Source of the DNA: Mycobacterium sp. MS1601
Lineage (GTDB): Bacteria; Actinomycetota; Actinomycetes; Mycobacteriales; Mycobacteriaceae
Length of the DNA: 64,000 bases
Reading direction: 5' to 3'
Assembly (NCBI RefSeq): GCF_001984215.1
Contig: NZ_CP019420.1
Location: 2,294,001 to 2,358,000 of the forward strand
The position numbers and the translations under genes were made by a program. Below are positions 34,129 to 45,009 of this stretch, piece after piece. Every line of letters starts with the position of its first letter. The first letter of the stretch is position 1. The notes under the pieces are model-generated. The model was not told the DNA's origin. It made no database searches and saw only the letters and a program-made list of their open reading frames with translations.

Positions 34129-37100
34129 GAGCTGCCGCCATGATCGCCTCGGAAATCTGATCCCGATTCAAACCTTGGTCTTCGGCCTCGGCCATCGCCT
34201 GCAGTACCCGCTTGTAGTCGCGGGGCATCACCTTCACGAAGTTCTCCTGCTCTGCCTGCCAGTCCGCCAGGACCTGCTTGCCGATCGCCGAGTCGGTGGC
34301 ATCGACGTGCGCGACGATGGTGTCCTGCAACCATGTCAGGTCGGAGTCGTCGAAAGCGTCGAGTTCCACCATCTCGGTGTTGAGGTTGTCGGCCAGTTCC
34401 CCGGCCGGGTCATACACATAGGCCACGCCGCCGGACATGCCCGCGGCGAAGTTGCGTCCGGTCTTACCCAGGATCACCACCCGGCCGCCGGTCATGTACT
34501 CACAGCCGTGGTCGCCGACACCCTCCACCACGGCGTGGGCGCCGGAGTTGCGCACCGCGAACCGCTCGCCGACCACGCCGCGCAGGTAGGCCTGCCCACT
34601 GGTGGCGCCGAACAGGATCACGTTGCCGCCGATGATGTTCTCCTCGGCCACGTAGTCCGCCGGCACGTCGTCCGACGGCCGCACCACGATGCGACCACCC
34701 GAGAGTCCCTTGCCCACATAATCATTGGCGTCGCCGCAGACGCGCAGCGTGATGCCCTGGGGTAGGAACGCGCCGAAGCTGTTACCCGCCGAGCCGTTGA
34801 ACGTGATGTCGATGGTGCCGTCGGGCAGGCCACCCGCGCCGTAGGCCTTGGTGACCTCGTGTCCCAGCATGGTGCCCACGGTGCGGTTCACGTTGGCGAT
34901 GGTCGTGGAAAAGCGCACGGGCGTCTGCGAGTCCAGTGCCTCGCGGCACTGCACGATCAGTTGCTGGTCCAGCGCCTTGTCCAGCCCGTGGTCCTGTCGC
35001 GAGCTGCAGTACAGGTCCTGGTTCATGAACGCCGACTCCGGCTCGTGCAGCACCGGCGACAAGTCCAGCTTGTGGGCCTTCCAGTGCTCGGCGGCCCGGG
35101 TGGTGTCCAGTGCGTTCACCTGACCCACTGCCTCGTTCAGCGTGCGGAAACCGAGCTGCGCCATCAGTTCCCGGACTTCTTCGGCGATGAACATCATGAA
35201 GTTCTCGACAAACTCCGGCTTGCCGTTGAAGCGCTGCCGCAGCACCGGGTTCTGGGTGGCGACACCCACGGGGCAGGTGTCGAGGTGGCAGACCCGCATC
35301 ATGATGCAGCCGGACACCACCAGGGGTGCGGTGGCGAAGCCGAATTCCTCGGCACCCAGCAGGGCGGCGATCATGACGTCGCGACCGGTCTTGAGCTGGC
35401 CGTCCACCTGCACCACGATGCGGTCGCGAAGACCGTTGAGCAGCAGGGTCTGCTGCGTCTCGGCCAGGCCCAGCTCCCAGGGCGCGCCCGCGTGCTTCTG
35501 CGACGTCAACGGCGTGGCACCGGTGCCACCGTCATGCCCGGAGATCAGCACAACGTCGGCATGGGCCTTCGAAACACCGGCGGCAACCGTGCCGACACCG
35601 TTCTCCGACACCAGTTTCACGTGAATCCGGGCCTGCGGGTTGGCATTCTTCAGGTCGTGGATCAGCTGCGCCAGATCCTCGATGGAGTAGATGTCGTGAT
35701 GCGGCGGGGGCGAGATCAAACCCACACCCGGCGTCGAATGCCGCACCTCGGCCACCCACGGGTACACCTTGTGGCCCGGAAGCTGGCCGCCCTCACCAGG
35801 TTTGGCGCCCTGGGCCATCTTGATCTGGATGTCGGTGCAGTTGGACAGGTAGTGCGACGTCACGCCGAAGCGACCCGAGGCCACCTGCTTGATGGCGCTG
35901 CGTCGCCAGTCGCCTCCTTCGTCGGCGTCGAAGCGGTCGACGGACTCGCCGCCCTCGCCGGAGTTGGACCGTCCACCGAGGCGATTCATCGCGATGGCCA
36001 GCGTCTCGTGCGCCTCGGCCGAGATCGAGCCGTAACTCATGGCACCGGTGGAGAATCGCTTCACGATCTCGCTGGCGGGTTCCACCTCGTCAATCGGAAC
36101 CGGTTGGCGCACACCTTCTTTGAACTTCAACAGGCCACGCAGTGACGCCATGCGCTCACTCTGGTCGTCCACCAGCGCGGTGTACTCCTTGAACACCGAG
36201 TACTGCCCGGTGCGGGTGGAGTGCTGCAGCTTGAACACCGTGTCCGGGTTGAACAGGTGGTATTCGCCCTCGCGGCGCCACTGGTACTCGCCGCCGACCT
36301 CGAGTTCGCGGTGGGCACGCTCATCGGGCCGCTCCAGGTAGGCCAGCTCGTGGCGGGTGGCCACGTCGGCGGCGATGTCGTCGAGGTCGATTCCGCCGGT
36401 GGCGCAGTGCAATCCGCTGAAGTACTCGTCGAGCACCCGCTGGTTGATACCGACGGCCTGGAACAGCTGGGCGCCGGTGTAGGAGGCCAGGGTCGAAATG
36501 CCCATCTTGGACATCACCTTCAGCACACCCTTGCCCGCCGCCTTGACGTAGTTCGCCTTGGCCTGATCGCTGGTCAGTCCGGTGATGACGCCGCGGTCGA
36601 TCATGTCCTCGATGGACTCGAACGCCATGTAGGGGTTGATGGCGGCAGCACCGAACCCACACAACATCGCCATGTGGTGCACCTCGCGCGCATCGCCGCT
36701 CTCGACGACGAGCCCCACCTGGGTACGGGTGCGCTCCCGCACCAGATGGTGGTGCACAGCGGCCACCGAGAGCAGCGACGGGATGGGGGCCAGCCACTCG
36801 TTGGACTCGCGGTCACTGAGCACGATGATGCGGGCGCCGTTGCGGATGGCTTGCGACACCTTCTTGCGGACGTCTTCGAGGGCCCGACGCAGCCCGACAC
36901 CACCGTCGGCCACCGGATACAGGCAGCTGACCACCGCCGCGCGCATACCGTGCTTGCGACCGCGGATCTCGTGATCGGGGTCGACGTTGATCAGCTTGGC
37001 CAGGTCTGCGTTGCGCAGGATCGGCTGGGGCAGCACGATCTGGCGGCACGAGTTCTCGTCGGGGTTGAGCAGGTCACCCTCGGGTCCGATGACACCCTGC

Positions 37101-38725
37101 AGGCTGGTCACCACCTCTTCCCGGATGGCGTCCAGCGGCGGGTTGGTGACCTGGGCGAACAGCTGCTGGAAGTAATCGTAGAGCATCCGCGGCCGCTGCG
37201 ACAACACGGCGATCGGAGTGTCGGTGCCCATCGAGCCCAGCGCCTCGGCCCCGGTGCGCGCCATGGGCGCCACCAGCAGGTTCAGCTCTTCATAGGTGTA
37301 GCCGAACACCTGCTGGCGCAGCACCACGCGGTGGTGCGGCATCCGCACGTAGTTACCCTGCGGCAGGTCATCGACGTGGAACAGACCGGCGTCCAGCCAC
37401 TCCTGGTACGGGTGTTCGGCGGCCAGCTCGGCCTTGACCTCTTCGTCGGAGACGATGCGCCCTTGGGCGGTGTCCACCAGGAACATCCGGCCCGGCTGCA
37501 GTCGCATCCGACGGACCACCTTGGACGGCTCCAGGTCCAGCACACCGGCTTCGGAGGCCAGCACCACCAGGCCGTCCTCGGTGACCCAGATGCGTGACGG
37601 CCGCAGACCGTTGCGGTCCAGCACCGCGCCGATGACGGTGCCGTCGGTGAAGCACACCGAGGCCGGGCCGTCCCAGGGCTCCATCAGCGAGCCGTGGTAC
37701 CGGTAGAACGCCCGGCGCGCCGGGTCCATCGCCTCGTTGCGTTCCCAGGCCTCGGGGATCATCATCAGCATCGCGTGGGCGACGCTGCGTCCGCCCAGGT
37801 AGAGCAGCTCGAGCACCTCGTCGAAGCGGGCGGTGTCCGAGGCTCCGGGGGTGCAGACGGGGAAGATCTTGTTGAGGTCGTTGTGGTAGCCGAAGACGTC
37901 GGTGTGGATCAGCGCTTCACGTGCGCGCATCCAGTTCTCGTTGCCGGTGACGGTGTTGATCTCACCGTTGTGGGCGACCATCCGGAAGGGGTGGGCCAAC
38001 GGCCAGGACGGGAAGGTGTTGGTGGAGAAGCGCGAATGCACGATGCCCAGCGCGCTGGTCATCCGCTGGTCCTGCAGGTCCAGGTAGAACGCCCGCAACT
38101 GCGGGGTGGTGAGCATGCCCTTGTACACCAGGGTGTTGCCGGAAAGGCTTGGGAAGTACACGGTTTCACGGCCGGGGCCGTCCTGGCCCGGGCCGCGGGT
38201 GCCGAGTTCGTGTTCGGCGCGCTTGCGGATGACGTAGGCGCGACGCTCCAGCTCCATCCCGGACTCGCCGGCGATGAAGAGCTGGCGGAAGGTGGGCATG
38301 GCGTCGCGGGCCAGCGCTCCCAGCGACGACTCGTCCGTGGGGACGCCACGCCAGCCCAGCACACGAAGACCTTCGGCCTCGACGATCTTCTCGACGGCCT
38401 CGCAGGCGCGGGCGGCGTCCTTGGACGACTGGGGCAGGAACGCGATACCGGTGGCGTACTCGCCGAGCGGCGGAAGCTCGAATGCCCCCTCCTCCTGCAA
38501 CACCGCGCGCAGGAATGCGTCGGGGACCTGGATGAGGATGCCCGCGCCGTCACCGGTGTTGGGCTCAGCTCCCTGGGCGCCACGGTGTTCGAGGTTGAGC
38601 AGGGCGGTGATCGCCTTGTCCACGATGTCGCGGCTGCGACGACCGTGCATGTCGGCGACCATCGCCACACCACAGGAATCGTGTTCGTAGGCGGGGTTGT
38701 ACATCCCCTGGGGTCCCAATGCCAT
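34121..38725 (-). CDS. gltB: Glutamate synthase large subunit
   Basis: This 1534-residue subunit makes two glutamates from 2-oxoglutarate and glutamine. The N-terminal type II amidotransferase domain has its catalytic Cys18 in [10 protein letters not shown], which must be exposed by removing about 17 residues. The central and FMN-binding synthase domains follow ([22 protein letters not shown]), with the [3Fe-4S] site [15 protein letters not shown] near residue 1150 and the C-terminal GXGXG beta-helix. It is the first gene of gltBD. With glutamine synthetase it forms the main ammonium assimilation route. Confidence 0.96.
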   Translation of the reverse strand: MALGPQGMYNPAYEHDSCGVAMVADMHGRRSRDIVDKAITALLNLEHRGAQGAEPNTGDGAGILIQVPDAFLRAVLQEEGAFELPPLGEYATGIAFLPQSSKDAARACEAVEKIVEAEGLRVLGWRGVPTDESSLGALARDAMPTFRQLFIAGESGMELERRAYVIRKRAEHELGTRGPGQDGPGRETVYFPSLSGNTLVYKGMLTTPQLRAFYLDLQDQRMTSALGIVHSRFSTNTFPSWPLAHPFRMVAHNGEINTVTGNENWMRAREALIHTDVFGYHNDLNKIFPVCTPGASDTARFDEVLELLYLGGRSVAHAMLMMIPEAWERNEAMDPARRAFYRYHGSLMEPWDGPASVCFTDGTVIGAVLDRNGLRPSRIWVTEDGLVVLASEAGVLDLEPSKVVRRMRLQPGRMFLVDTAQGRIVSDEEVKAELAAEHPYQEWLDAGLFHVDDLPQGNYVRMPHHRVVLRQQVFGYTYEELNLLVAPMARTGAEALGSMGTDTPIAVLSQRPRMLYDYFQQLFAQVTNPPLDAIREEVVTSLQGVIGPEGDLLNPDENSCRQIVLPQPILRNADLAKLINVDPDHEIRGRKHGMRAAVVSCLYPVADGGVGLRRALEDVRKKVSQAIRNGARIIVLSDRESNEWLAPIPSLLSVAAVHHHLVRERTRTQVGLVVESGDAREVHHMAMLCGFGAAAINPYMAFESIEDMIDRGVITGLTSDQAKANYVKAAGKGVLKVMSKMGISTLASYTGAQLFQAVGINQRVLDEYFSGLHCATGGIDLDDIAADVATRHELAYLERPDERAHRELEVGGEYQWRREGEYHLFNPDTVFKLQHSTRTGQYSVFKEYTALVDDQSERMASLRGLLKFKEGVRQPVPIDEVEPASEIVKRFSTGAMSYGSISAEAHETLAIAMNRLGGRSNSGEGGESVDRFDADEGGDWRRSAIKQVASGRFGVTSHYLSNCTDIQIKMAQGAKPGEGGQLPGHKVYPWVAEVRHSTPGVGLISPPPHHDIYSIEDLAQLIHDLKNANPQARIHVKLVSENGVGTVAAGVSKAHADVVLISGHDGGTGATPLTSQKHAGAPWELGLAETQQTLLLNGLRDRIVVQVDGQLKTGRDVMIAALLGAEEFGFATAPLVVSGCIMMRVCHLDTCPVGVATQNPVLRQRFNGKPEFVENFMMFIAEEVRELMAQLGFRTLNEAVGQVNALDTTRAAEHWKAHKLDLSPVLHEPESAFMNQDLYCSSRQDHGLDKALDQQLIVQCREALDSQTPVRFSTTIANVNRTVGTMLGHEVTKAYGAGGLPDGTIDITFNGSAGNSFGAFLPQGITLRVCGDANDYVGKGLSGGRIVVRPSDDVPADYVAEENIIGGNVILFGATSGQAYLRGVVGERFAVRNSGAHAVVEGVGDHGCEYMTGGRVVILGKTGRNFAAGMSGGVAYVYDPAGELADNLNTEMVELDAFDDSDLTWLQDTIVAHVDATDSAIGKQVLADWQAEQENFVKVMPRDYKRVLQAMAEAEDQGLNRDQISEAIMAAARG

Positions 38726-39498
38726 CGGCGGTTCCCACCTGACCCTTCGTGAAGAGAATTAGGACTGTTTGTGCTGCTTGCGGTGGTTGTCCAGGCTCAC
38801 CGCAACTCCGCAGGGCAATAGGCTGCGCCCCTGAAGCTTGCTCGTCTGCACTGTCGGTGACCCGCGGCATCCGTGCAGCGCTGAACGGCGGCCCATCACG
38901 GGGTCATGACAAAGTCGTAAAACGATATGTCAAACAGGGGCTGACATGCCAACTTAGTGCACCCTAACTTTTGTTTGCGGGGTGCGGGCGGTGATTCGGC
39001 GCCCGTGAGGCCTTCAGACTCGAAATCCCGTGCGTGGCAGCGCCATTGGCAGGACAGGTACCTGAATCGGACGTGACCGCGGTCACCGGATTCGCCACAT
39101 CAATCGTTTAGGTAATTAGCTGGCCGCCCCGCCGTGACGGCTGAGCTACGGATTTCGCCCAGGTGCGGCGCCCTGACCGGCGGCGAATCAGCACACCCCA
39201 GCGTAAGCGGGCTTATTGTCTCCGGCCGCGAGTTTGCGCAAGATCTGACGCAATTCTTAGACAGGGTGACCGGAACCATGGCCACCCCTCGTCGGCACTC
39301 GTGTCCCGCCGCAAGCCATGGTCCCGGCTACACCCGCGGCCCGCAGGCCGTGCGTCTCTGTGTGTCCGGTCGTCGACCACCACTCTGGGCGGCGGTGTCA
39401 AGCTGCGCACGAGTAGTTGACTACCTGTCCGCCCGGTCTCCCGGTATCGAAATTCTGGCGCCTCGGCCCGCGGTAGCCTGGCAAAGAGATCAGCGGGA
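38726..39498. other. Gene-free region upstream of gltB
   Basis: No credible gene is visible in about 770 bases; short open frames here lack ribosome sites and protein-like composition. It should hold the gltB promoter. A perfect 14-bp palindrome, GTGACCGCGGTCAC, lies at 39073-39086. The region also marks the left edge of the accessory island. Confidence 0.5.
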
Positions 39499-39795
39499 GT
39501 TGGCAGGCCAGAAATCGGGATCAGTCCGATCGAGCTCTCCGACATCAGTTGGCAGTGGCGCGACGGTGGACGCTCCATCGCGGCATTGACGTGGACGGCT
39601 TTCGGCGAAGCAACCGGCTCCGGCAATGACGTGCTGGCCGCCATCCGGAACTGTGCCGATCCGGCGGAAGCAGCAACTACCTCCGTTTCCTGGCGGCTCA
39701 TCACCCTGGCCGGCAAAGTCACCCGGTTCGGCGCCAACACCGTCGAACTCGACGGTTCCACGGCAGCGGCCATCCTCGAGTTGCCGCCGCGCTGA
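39499..39795 (+). CDS. Small partner protein of the DUF1023 hydrolase module (start unclear)
   Basis: An open frame ends at 39795 and reads ISPIELSDISWQWRDGGRSI, then SWRLITLAGKVTRFGANTVE and LDGSTAAAILELPPR. A protein-like composition extends back to about 39499, yet no ATG or GTG is found at a sensible place (only TTG 39586), so the start may be lost. It overlaps the next frame by 1 base (TGATG), the usual pairing of this module in mycobacteria as far as I recall. It is probably a T7SS-associated small protein. Confidence 0.45.
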   Translation, partial: VGRPEIGISPIELSDISWQWRDGGRSIAALTWTAFGEATGSGNDVLAAIRNCADPAEAATTSVSWRLITLAGKVTRFGANTVELDGSTAAAILELPPR

Positions 39796-40805
39796 TGCGG
39801 CCGTCGATCAGCGAGCTGCGCGGCTGGAACCTTGACGCACTCGCCCGTGCGGCGACGACGGCCCGCGACAACGCTCGCGTCATCGACGAGGAACTCGACA
39901 AAGCCGAGCGTGTGATAGCCAGCTCCCGAACTGGTTCGGCCAGACCCACGATGCGGCGACGGCACGCATCGACCAGGAGGTCGACCACGGCCGCGAGTTG
40001 CCCAATGTCTTCAACGAGATCGCCGACAACGCCGAGGACGCCGTCCGCGACCTGGGCAATGTCCGCTCATTCGTCCTGGGAAAAGTCGATGAGGCGGTGT
40101 CGGCCGGATTCACCGTGTCCGATGCCGGGTGGCGTCACCCACCCGGACGCCGAGCGGGCTGACGACGCCGCCGACTACCAGCAGTCCATCGGGTCCGGGT
40201 TGGACGAGATCGACCGGTTGGACACCACGTTCGGTCTGGCGTTGCGCACCACCGCCAAGGATCTGACGACCATGGTGGTTGGCCAGCAGGACGTGACGCT
40301 GCCCTCGAGCGAACGGATCGATCCCGACGCGCTGGTGGACCGGCTGAGCGCCATGAGTCCCGACGAGCGCGCCGCCCTGCTGGCCACCCTCGATCCGGAG
40401 ACGTTGCACGCCTTGGTGATCGCCGACCCCGAACGGCTGGGAAACCTGAACGGGGTGCCGTTCGACGTCCGCGTTGCCGCCAATGAGATCAACGTCCGCA
40501 ACGCACTCACCGACGAACTGCAGAAGATCCCGCCCGATCAAGCCCGGGTGGACCAGTTGAACGCGATGCTCGGCACCATCGATGACCCCCTCACCCCGGT
40601 GTCGGAGACCATCGACCGCCAGTTCGTGATGTTCTCCACCGACGGCAACGGCCGCATGATCGAGATGATCGGCACCATCGCCCCTGGCATCAACGGCGTC
40701 GGTGTGGTGGGCACCAACACCAAAAGCATTGGCTAGAACCACAATTCGGCCCTGGCCCTGGCCCGTCAGAGCAACTCGCCGATCTTCCTGCACCTGGACG
40801 GTGAA
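39795..40805 (+). pseudogene. DUF1023-type alpha/beta hydrolase, broken N-terminal part
   Basis: The chain starts MRPSISELRGWNLDALARAA and has the helical N-terminal region of T7SS-linked DUF1023 hydrolases (PFDVRVAANEINVRNAL, DRQFVMFSTDGNGRMIEMIG). Three lesions are seen. The true reading leaves the frame near 39929 (NWFGQTHDAATARIDQEVDHG continues in another frame) and returns near 40128. A TAG at 40734-40736 then interrupts it, with protein-like sequence continuing in the same frame (NHNSALALARQSNSPIFLHL). It stops at about 40805, where unrelated ATPase sequence begins; the catalytic serine part is gone. Confidence 0.75.
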
Positions 40806-41528
40806 AAACCACCACCACAACGGGTTTGGGTTCTGCGCTGGCAATCGTGCGGCCTGACCGGGTGATCGCGGTGGATGCGAACCCCGACCGCGGGACACTC
40901 GCCGAGCGGGTGCGTGACACCTCGACAGCCTCAACCGTCCGGGACCTGTTGCGTGATACCAACATCCGTCGCTACGCCGACGTCCACCAGCACATCCGGA
41001 TGGCCGGCAGCCGCCTGGAAGTGCTTGCCAGCGTGGCGGATCCCGCCCTGGCAGAGACCTTCGGCGAAACCGACTACCGGCGCACCATCGACATCTTGCG
41101 GCACTACTACAACATCATCCTGACCGACTGCGGCACCGGCATCATGCACTCCGCCATGTCCGGTGTGCTGGACCTCGCGCATTCTGTGGTGCTGGTCAGT
41201 TCGCTGGCCATGGACGCCGCCCGCAGCGCGTCAGCCACGCTGGATTGGCTTACCCAGCATGCCATTCGGGTCTGGTGCGGGATGAACACGTGGTGTTGAG
41301 CGCCTCGCCGCCCGGGTCGCATCAATGCGGTTGGAGAAGGTGTTCGAGCATCTCTAGGCGCGCTGCCGCTCCATTCACCTGATTCCCTTCGACGAGCACC
41401 TGGCCGAAGGAGCCCACATCGACTGGAACCGCTTGAAGCCGCCGACCACTCAGGCCTATCTGGAACTGGCGGGCGCCGTGGCCGAGAAGTTCTCGTTGCT
41501 GCGCGGGCCTCGCGACGGCCAGGTTTAG
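40806..41528 (+). pseudogene. EspI/Rv3860-type ATPase remnant
   Basis: Starting exactly at a Walker A lysine (KTTTTTGLGSALAIV), this frame encodes the nucleotide-binding half of a MinD/ParA-like ATPase as found at ESX loci (VIAVDANPDRGTLAERV, NIILTDCGTGIMHSAM). After about 41270 the reading shifts frame at least twice (LVRDEHVV..., then HLIPFDEHLAEGAHIDWNRL to the TAG at 41526). The N-terminus is missing. In M. tuberculosis Rv3860, an ATPase of this kind, directly follows gltB, so this is the syntenic relic. Confidence 0.75.
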
Positions 41529-41563
41529 CTGCCCGGACCGCATTTCGTCGCACCACCGATCCC

Positions 41564-41999
41564 ATGTCGGGGGAGGATGCGCTGGCACAGCGCGGCGGAT
41601 GGTTGCGGCAGTTCCTGGTCTACGCGTCGGCGGTGGCCGCCGGCTTCGCGGTGGCAGCGGGCCAGGGGATGTTCCGCTTCTACAGCTGGATGACCTACTT
41701 TCCGGACACCACACAACTCCCCGCACTGATCGCGGCCTGGTTGATGTCCAGTGTTGCCGCCGGTGCGCTGCTGTTCGCCGGTCCGGGTGCGCGGATCTCA
41801 GGCGCCGGCCGGTGGCGGTCAACCTGGCATCGGAGCCGTGATCGGTGTTGCCACCGTCGCAGCGACCGTAGCCACGGTCACCTACCTCGGGGATAACGAC
41901 CGTCGGGTGGACGCCAGCACAGCGCAGGGCATCCCTGCCGCTGACCAACAACCACCACCGGCCCGCCAGCCCGGCTGGCCAGACCCACCCGCACCATGA
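41564..41999 (+). pseudogene. Frameshifted small membrane protein
   Basis: ATG 41564 opens MSGEDALAQRGGWLRQFLVY with two membrane helices (FLVYASAVAAGFAVAAG and LIAAWLMSSVAAGALLFA). Near 41812 the protein-like reading switches frame: GIGAVIGVATVAATVATVTY continues in another frame to the TGA at 41997. An intact version would be about 145 residues with three helices. No family is recognised. Confidence 0.55.
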
Positions 42000-42009
42000 A
42001 CCCGCGGGC

Positions 42010-42843
42010 TCAGCTGCTCTGCTCCAGAGCCCGGGCCCGAATCAACGCGGCTTCGGTGCCGAGCTCGTCTCGAGCTGCCGCACTTTCGACGTAGGTCTGC
42101 AGATAGCGCAGCAGCGCGTCGGGGTCGATGTCGAACTTTCGGCAGTCCAGTTCGATCATCGGGACCGGCGGGAGGCGGTCGATGCGCCAGATCCGCGTGA
42201 TCTGGCGGCGCGTCCACTCAGCGTTGGTGTAGCCGATGACGAGTATCACCGGATAGCCGTTGTGGCCCGGGTTGATTCCGGCCACCGCCGACCAGTCCAA
42301 CCGCGACTCGAAGCTCCAGCCCCGCTGCGAGATTCCCGCACCCGACAGCGCCACGGCACCACGACGCAGCCGTCCGGTGGCAGCTGCGATACCGAACGAC
42401 GCCAGGAACACGCCGGCACCACCCAGCAACACTGACAGTCCCGGAAAGCCACTCGAATCGGAGCGCAAATAGGCCTCCGCTGCACCAAGCAGGCACAAAA
42501 GCGCCAGGCAAGTCATCAACGCCACAAGTATCCCGAATTGTGTCGCCGAGTAGCGAACTTCTGTTGCCCGGACGCCCGCCGCGTCAACTGTCCGCACAGC
42601 CGAGGACAAGCCGTGTCGGTGGCGTCGCATCGTCACACCCAGCGCCGCTACCAGAGCCATAGCCACCGCGAAAAGGACGCAGTACTTGGGTGCCACCGTG
42701 TTCCCAGAGACGGCAAGCACTGCACCGGACAGCAACGCTGCCAATGCAATTGCGCCCGTCAGCGCGATCGAGGCCAGATCGCGGGCACCGAACCCGGTGC
42801 TGGCCCAACCTTCGGGTGTATTCGAATACTCAGAAGATGGCAT
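42010..42843 (-). CDS. Membrane protein with C-terminal soluble domain, possible immunity-type protein
   Basis: This 277-residue protein has four membrane helices in two pairs (about 25-70 and 105-165) and a soluble C-terminal region (GAVALSGAGISQRGWSF... ending RARALEQSS) with a PH-like beta pattern. It starts at ATG 42843, overlapping by 14 bases the stop of a WXG-type gene. As the last gene of a minus-strand T7SS-like set, it might protect against, or chaperone, the broken upstream product; this is inferred from position only. Confidence 0.6.
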   Translation of the reverse strand: MPSSEYSNTPEGWASTGFGARDLASIALTGAIALAALLSGAVLAVSGNTVAPKYCVLFAVAMALVAALGVTMRRHRHGLSSAVRTVDAAGVRATEVRYSATQFGILVALMTCLALLCLLGAAEAYLRSDSSGFPGLSVLLGGAGVFLASFGIAAATGRLRRGAVALSGAGISQRGWSFESRLDWSAVAGINPGHNGYPVILVIGYTNAEWTRRQITRIWRIDRLPPVPMIELDCRKFDIDPDALLRYLQTYVESAAARDELGTEAALIRARALEQSS

Positions 42844-43317
42844 CCCGCGCTTCTTTGGCTAGATCTCCGATGGCTTCTCCGGTGTCGGCTACGGCATCGA
42901 CACCGTCACTCATGACATCACCGATGCTTCCGATGCCTTTCTGGTAGAGGGAATCCACCGCGCCGGAGGCGAAGATCCCGACAATGGCTCCGCCGACCGC
43001 CCCCACGGCGGCCGATGCGTCGTCGCGGACATGGGACATGTCGCGCTGAGCGCGCTGAATCTCGGGGCGAACGTGTCGATGGCGCCAGCGCAGTCCACAA
43101 CCGCCGTTTCCAGACCATCGGCCTGTGTGGCTCCGCTTGCCATCCGCGCCGTGAATGCCTCATATGCCTCACCTTCCCAGCCACCGCCCGCGGTGTTCCG
43201 CGCGCTGGTGATTTGATCCACCGTCGCGGAGATACCGCCGGCTAAGGTGCCGCGCAGCCCGTCTGCCGACCCCCGGATGTTCTCGGGGCTGCCTTCGACC
43301 CTGGTGTCTATCGGCAC
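42830..43317 (-). pseudogene. WXG-motif T7SS substrate, frameshifted
   Basis: GTG 43317 starts a frame reading VPIDTRVEGSPENIRGSADG and containing the WXG motif in NTAGGGWEGEAYEAFTARM. Near 43040 it leaves the expected frame, and the natural continuation (RDMSHVRDDASAAVGAVGGA) is found in another frame to the stop at 42830. Restored, the product would be about 162 residues: a WXG100-like helical hairpin plus a Gly/Ala-rich tail, lacking any toxin domain. It starts 4 bases after the preceding small WXG-type gene. Confidence 0.6.
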
Positions 43318-43321
43318 GTGC

Positions 43322-43606
43322 TCACTCCGTCCACGCGGTAGCGCTCTGAGAGTCAGCAGCAGGGTCATCGAGGTTTCGGTAGTTGGTGTTCGCCGTGCCG
43401 ACCGCATCGCCGGCGGCCTTCACCGCGACGACGAGTTGGCCGGCGTTGTCCACCATTCGTGCCAGACTTTCCAGGATTGCGGGCGTGCCGACCCCGCCGT
43501 CGACGGAGGCCGGAGCCGAGGCTCCGGTTTCATCCAGACTGGCGCCCACATCGAACAACCCTCGGGCGATCTTTTCAAGTGCATCGTGGTCGACGTGAAG
43601 TGTCAT
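43322..43606 (-). CDS. Small ESX-type protein (EspC/WXG-like)
   Basis: This 94-residue helical protein, MTLHVDHDALEKIARGLFDV, fits the size and helix-turn-helix plan of small T7SS-associated proteins. The turn falls near residue 45 (GTPAILES). The C-terminal NYRNLDDPAADSQSA contains a Y-x3-D pattern, the T7SS export signal. ATG 43606 overlaps the SAV_915-like stop by 4 bases. It may be a co-secreted partner of the WXG protein encoded next. Confidence 0.6.
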   Translation of the reverse strand: MTLHVDHDALEKIARGLFDVGASLDETGASAPASVDGGVGTPAILESLARMVDNAGQLVVAVKAAGDAVGTANTNYRNLDDPAADSQSATAWTE

Positions 43607-44081
43607 CGTGGTCCTCGCCGGAGGTCGTCGGGGATGGCTACACCCAGCATCAGCAGCTCGAACGGGCGCTTGAGCTGCAATTGGTCGAGGACGTCCAGGC
43701 TTGGTGCTCTCCGCAGCAATGCCGTAGCTGGTCGAGGTTCGAGTAGGCCAACAGCGCCGTCCTGCCGTCTTGGACCCGGCGCATGTCCACCCGTGCGGCG
43801 TGCGGATCGTCGACCTTCTCCGCGCACGGAAGGTAGACGACGGGTGGAAAGTCGTTGCCTTCGTCTACGTCTCGGGGTGAGGCGTTTCGGCCTACGTGAT
43901 CCTTCTCAGCCTGGCGCACCGCCGCCCATTCAGCGAGGACTTCCGGAGGCGGGCTGGTGGCCCATCCGTGCACTTCGTGCCACTCGTCGCGCATGTCGTC
44001 CGCGGTCTGATAACCGGGTTGCCATGAGGGGGCCGTCGGCGGCCTTCCCTCACTACCGTTGACGGGGTGGTGGAACTCCAT
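43603..44081 (-). pseudogene. SAV_915-like protein, frameshifted
   Basis: ATG 44081, with GGGAGG upstream, starts MEFHHPVNGSEGRPPTAPSW. The chain includes VVYLPCAEK and DGRTALLAYSNLDQLRHCCG, the SAV_915/SseB-like pattern of proteins found at actinobacterial T7SS loci. Near 43700 the reading shifts; the expected ending LDVLDQLQLKRPFELLMLGV lies in another frame to the TGA at 43603. The predicted restored length is about 158 residues. It is the first gene of the minus-strand set. Confidence 0.55.
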
Positions 44082-44193
44082 CCGCGCCCACCTCCCTGCA
44101 CGCGTGCACACTTCTGCCATCGGACAGTAGCAGCGACTGCAGCAAAGCCTGTCTTGCGCGATGCACATGCGCGGCTGCGTATCCTCAGGAAGC

Positions 44194-45009
44194 GTGGCCC
44201 AGGAGATTCCGGTTGGCGACCGCCACCTGATCGAGGACGCGCTGAACCGGCTGCGCGCCGGGGCACCACCGGCGTGGACGGCGCTGCACGCCGAGTTCGG
44301 GCCGGCCGTCCCGCACGGCTGGGCCGTCACGGCAGCGTCGGAACCCATTGCCGTCAACGCCGACGTAGCGGGCCTGATGGCCGAGCATTTTCGACGTGCC
44401 ACGGCCGCCGGCGCGCCATATTCGCGGATCATCCTGGACTGCCGCGCCGACGGCACACTGCTGGTTCGCGCCGAGCCACCCGCGACCAATCCCGACGGGG
44501 GAGGTAAACGCCACGCGGTGCGACTGATCTTGGCCGGGGTTACGTTGGCCTGCCTGGCGGTCAGTGGTGTGCTGTTCGTCAAGGATTGGCGGTGGTCGCC
44601 GTTACCGGAGGCCGATCTCGTCACCGTGCCTGCGACACCGCCCCGCCAGGCTGAGGCACTAAAACTGGTCACGCGATGGCATGAGGCTGAACGTCGGGGT
44701 GACATCGCGGCGATGCGCACACTGGTCTGTGCCCGGCCCGGCAACGGGCTGTCGAGGTGGATGAGGCATCTCGACGGCGGCGGCGAGCAGGAAAGGCTGG
44801 CGTTTCCAGAGGGAATCGTGGATTTCTCTGACACAGCCTCGGGCTACCGGGCTCGAGTGGTCTACGCGGCCCGCCCTCTCAACGAGGAGTGGTCGCGCGC
44901 GGTGGACGATGTTCAGGGGACCGGCGGGTTGTTCATCGAGGACATGACACTCACGGACGAGAACGGACTGAAGCTCTGCGACATCGAAGTTGAGGTGCGA
45001 CCGCGATGA
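44194..45009 (+). CDS. Single-pass membrane protein, unknown
   Basis: This 271-residue protein has a cytosolic N-terminal domain (1-105), one membrane helix (109-129, VRLILAGVTLACLAVSGVLF) and an outer C-terminal domain with an SnoaL/NTF2-like beginning (ALKLVTRWHEAERRGDIAAMRTLVC). GTG 44194 with AGGA just upstream is preferred. It is the first of three genes joined by ATGA overlaps, and divergent from the SAV_915-like pseudogene. Likely an accessory or immunity-type envelope protein of the toxin island. Confidence 0.6.
   Translation: MAQEIPVGDRHLIEDALNRLRAGAPPAWTALHAEFGPAVPHGWAVTAASEPIAVNADVAGLMAEHFRRATAAGAPYSRIILDCRADGTLLVRAEPPATNPDGGGKRHAVRLILAGVTLACLAVSGVLFVKDWRWSPLPEADLVTVPATPPRQAEALKLVTRWHEAERRGDIAAMRTLVCARPGNGLSRWMRHLDGGGEQERLAFPEGIVDFSDTASGYRARVVYAARPLNEEWSRAVDDVQGTGGLFIEDMTLTDENGLKLCDIEVEVRPR

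Noticed and set aside
38890..38945. Possible GlnR box (ATGAC-n6-GTAAA) upstream of gltB
   Set aside because: Match to the GlnR consensus is too weak and only one poor half-site pair is seen.
39134..39589. 151-codon frame in the gltB upstream region
   Set aside because: Low-complexity, no ribosome site, and overlaps a better-supported frame of the island module.
41564..41999. Programmed frameshifting to make the full membrane protein
   Set aside because: No slippery heptamer or downstream structure was noticed, and neighbouring genes are also broken, so mutation is simpler.
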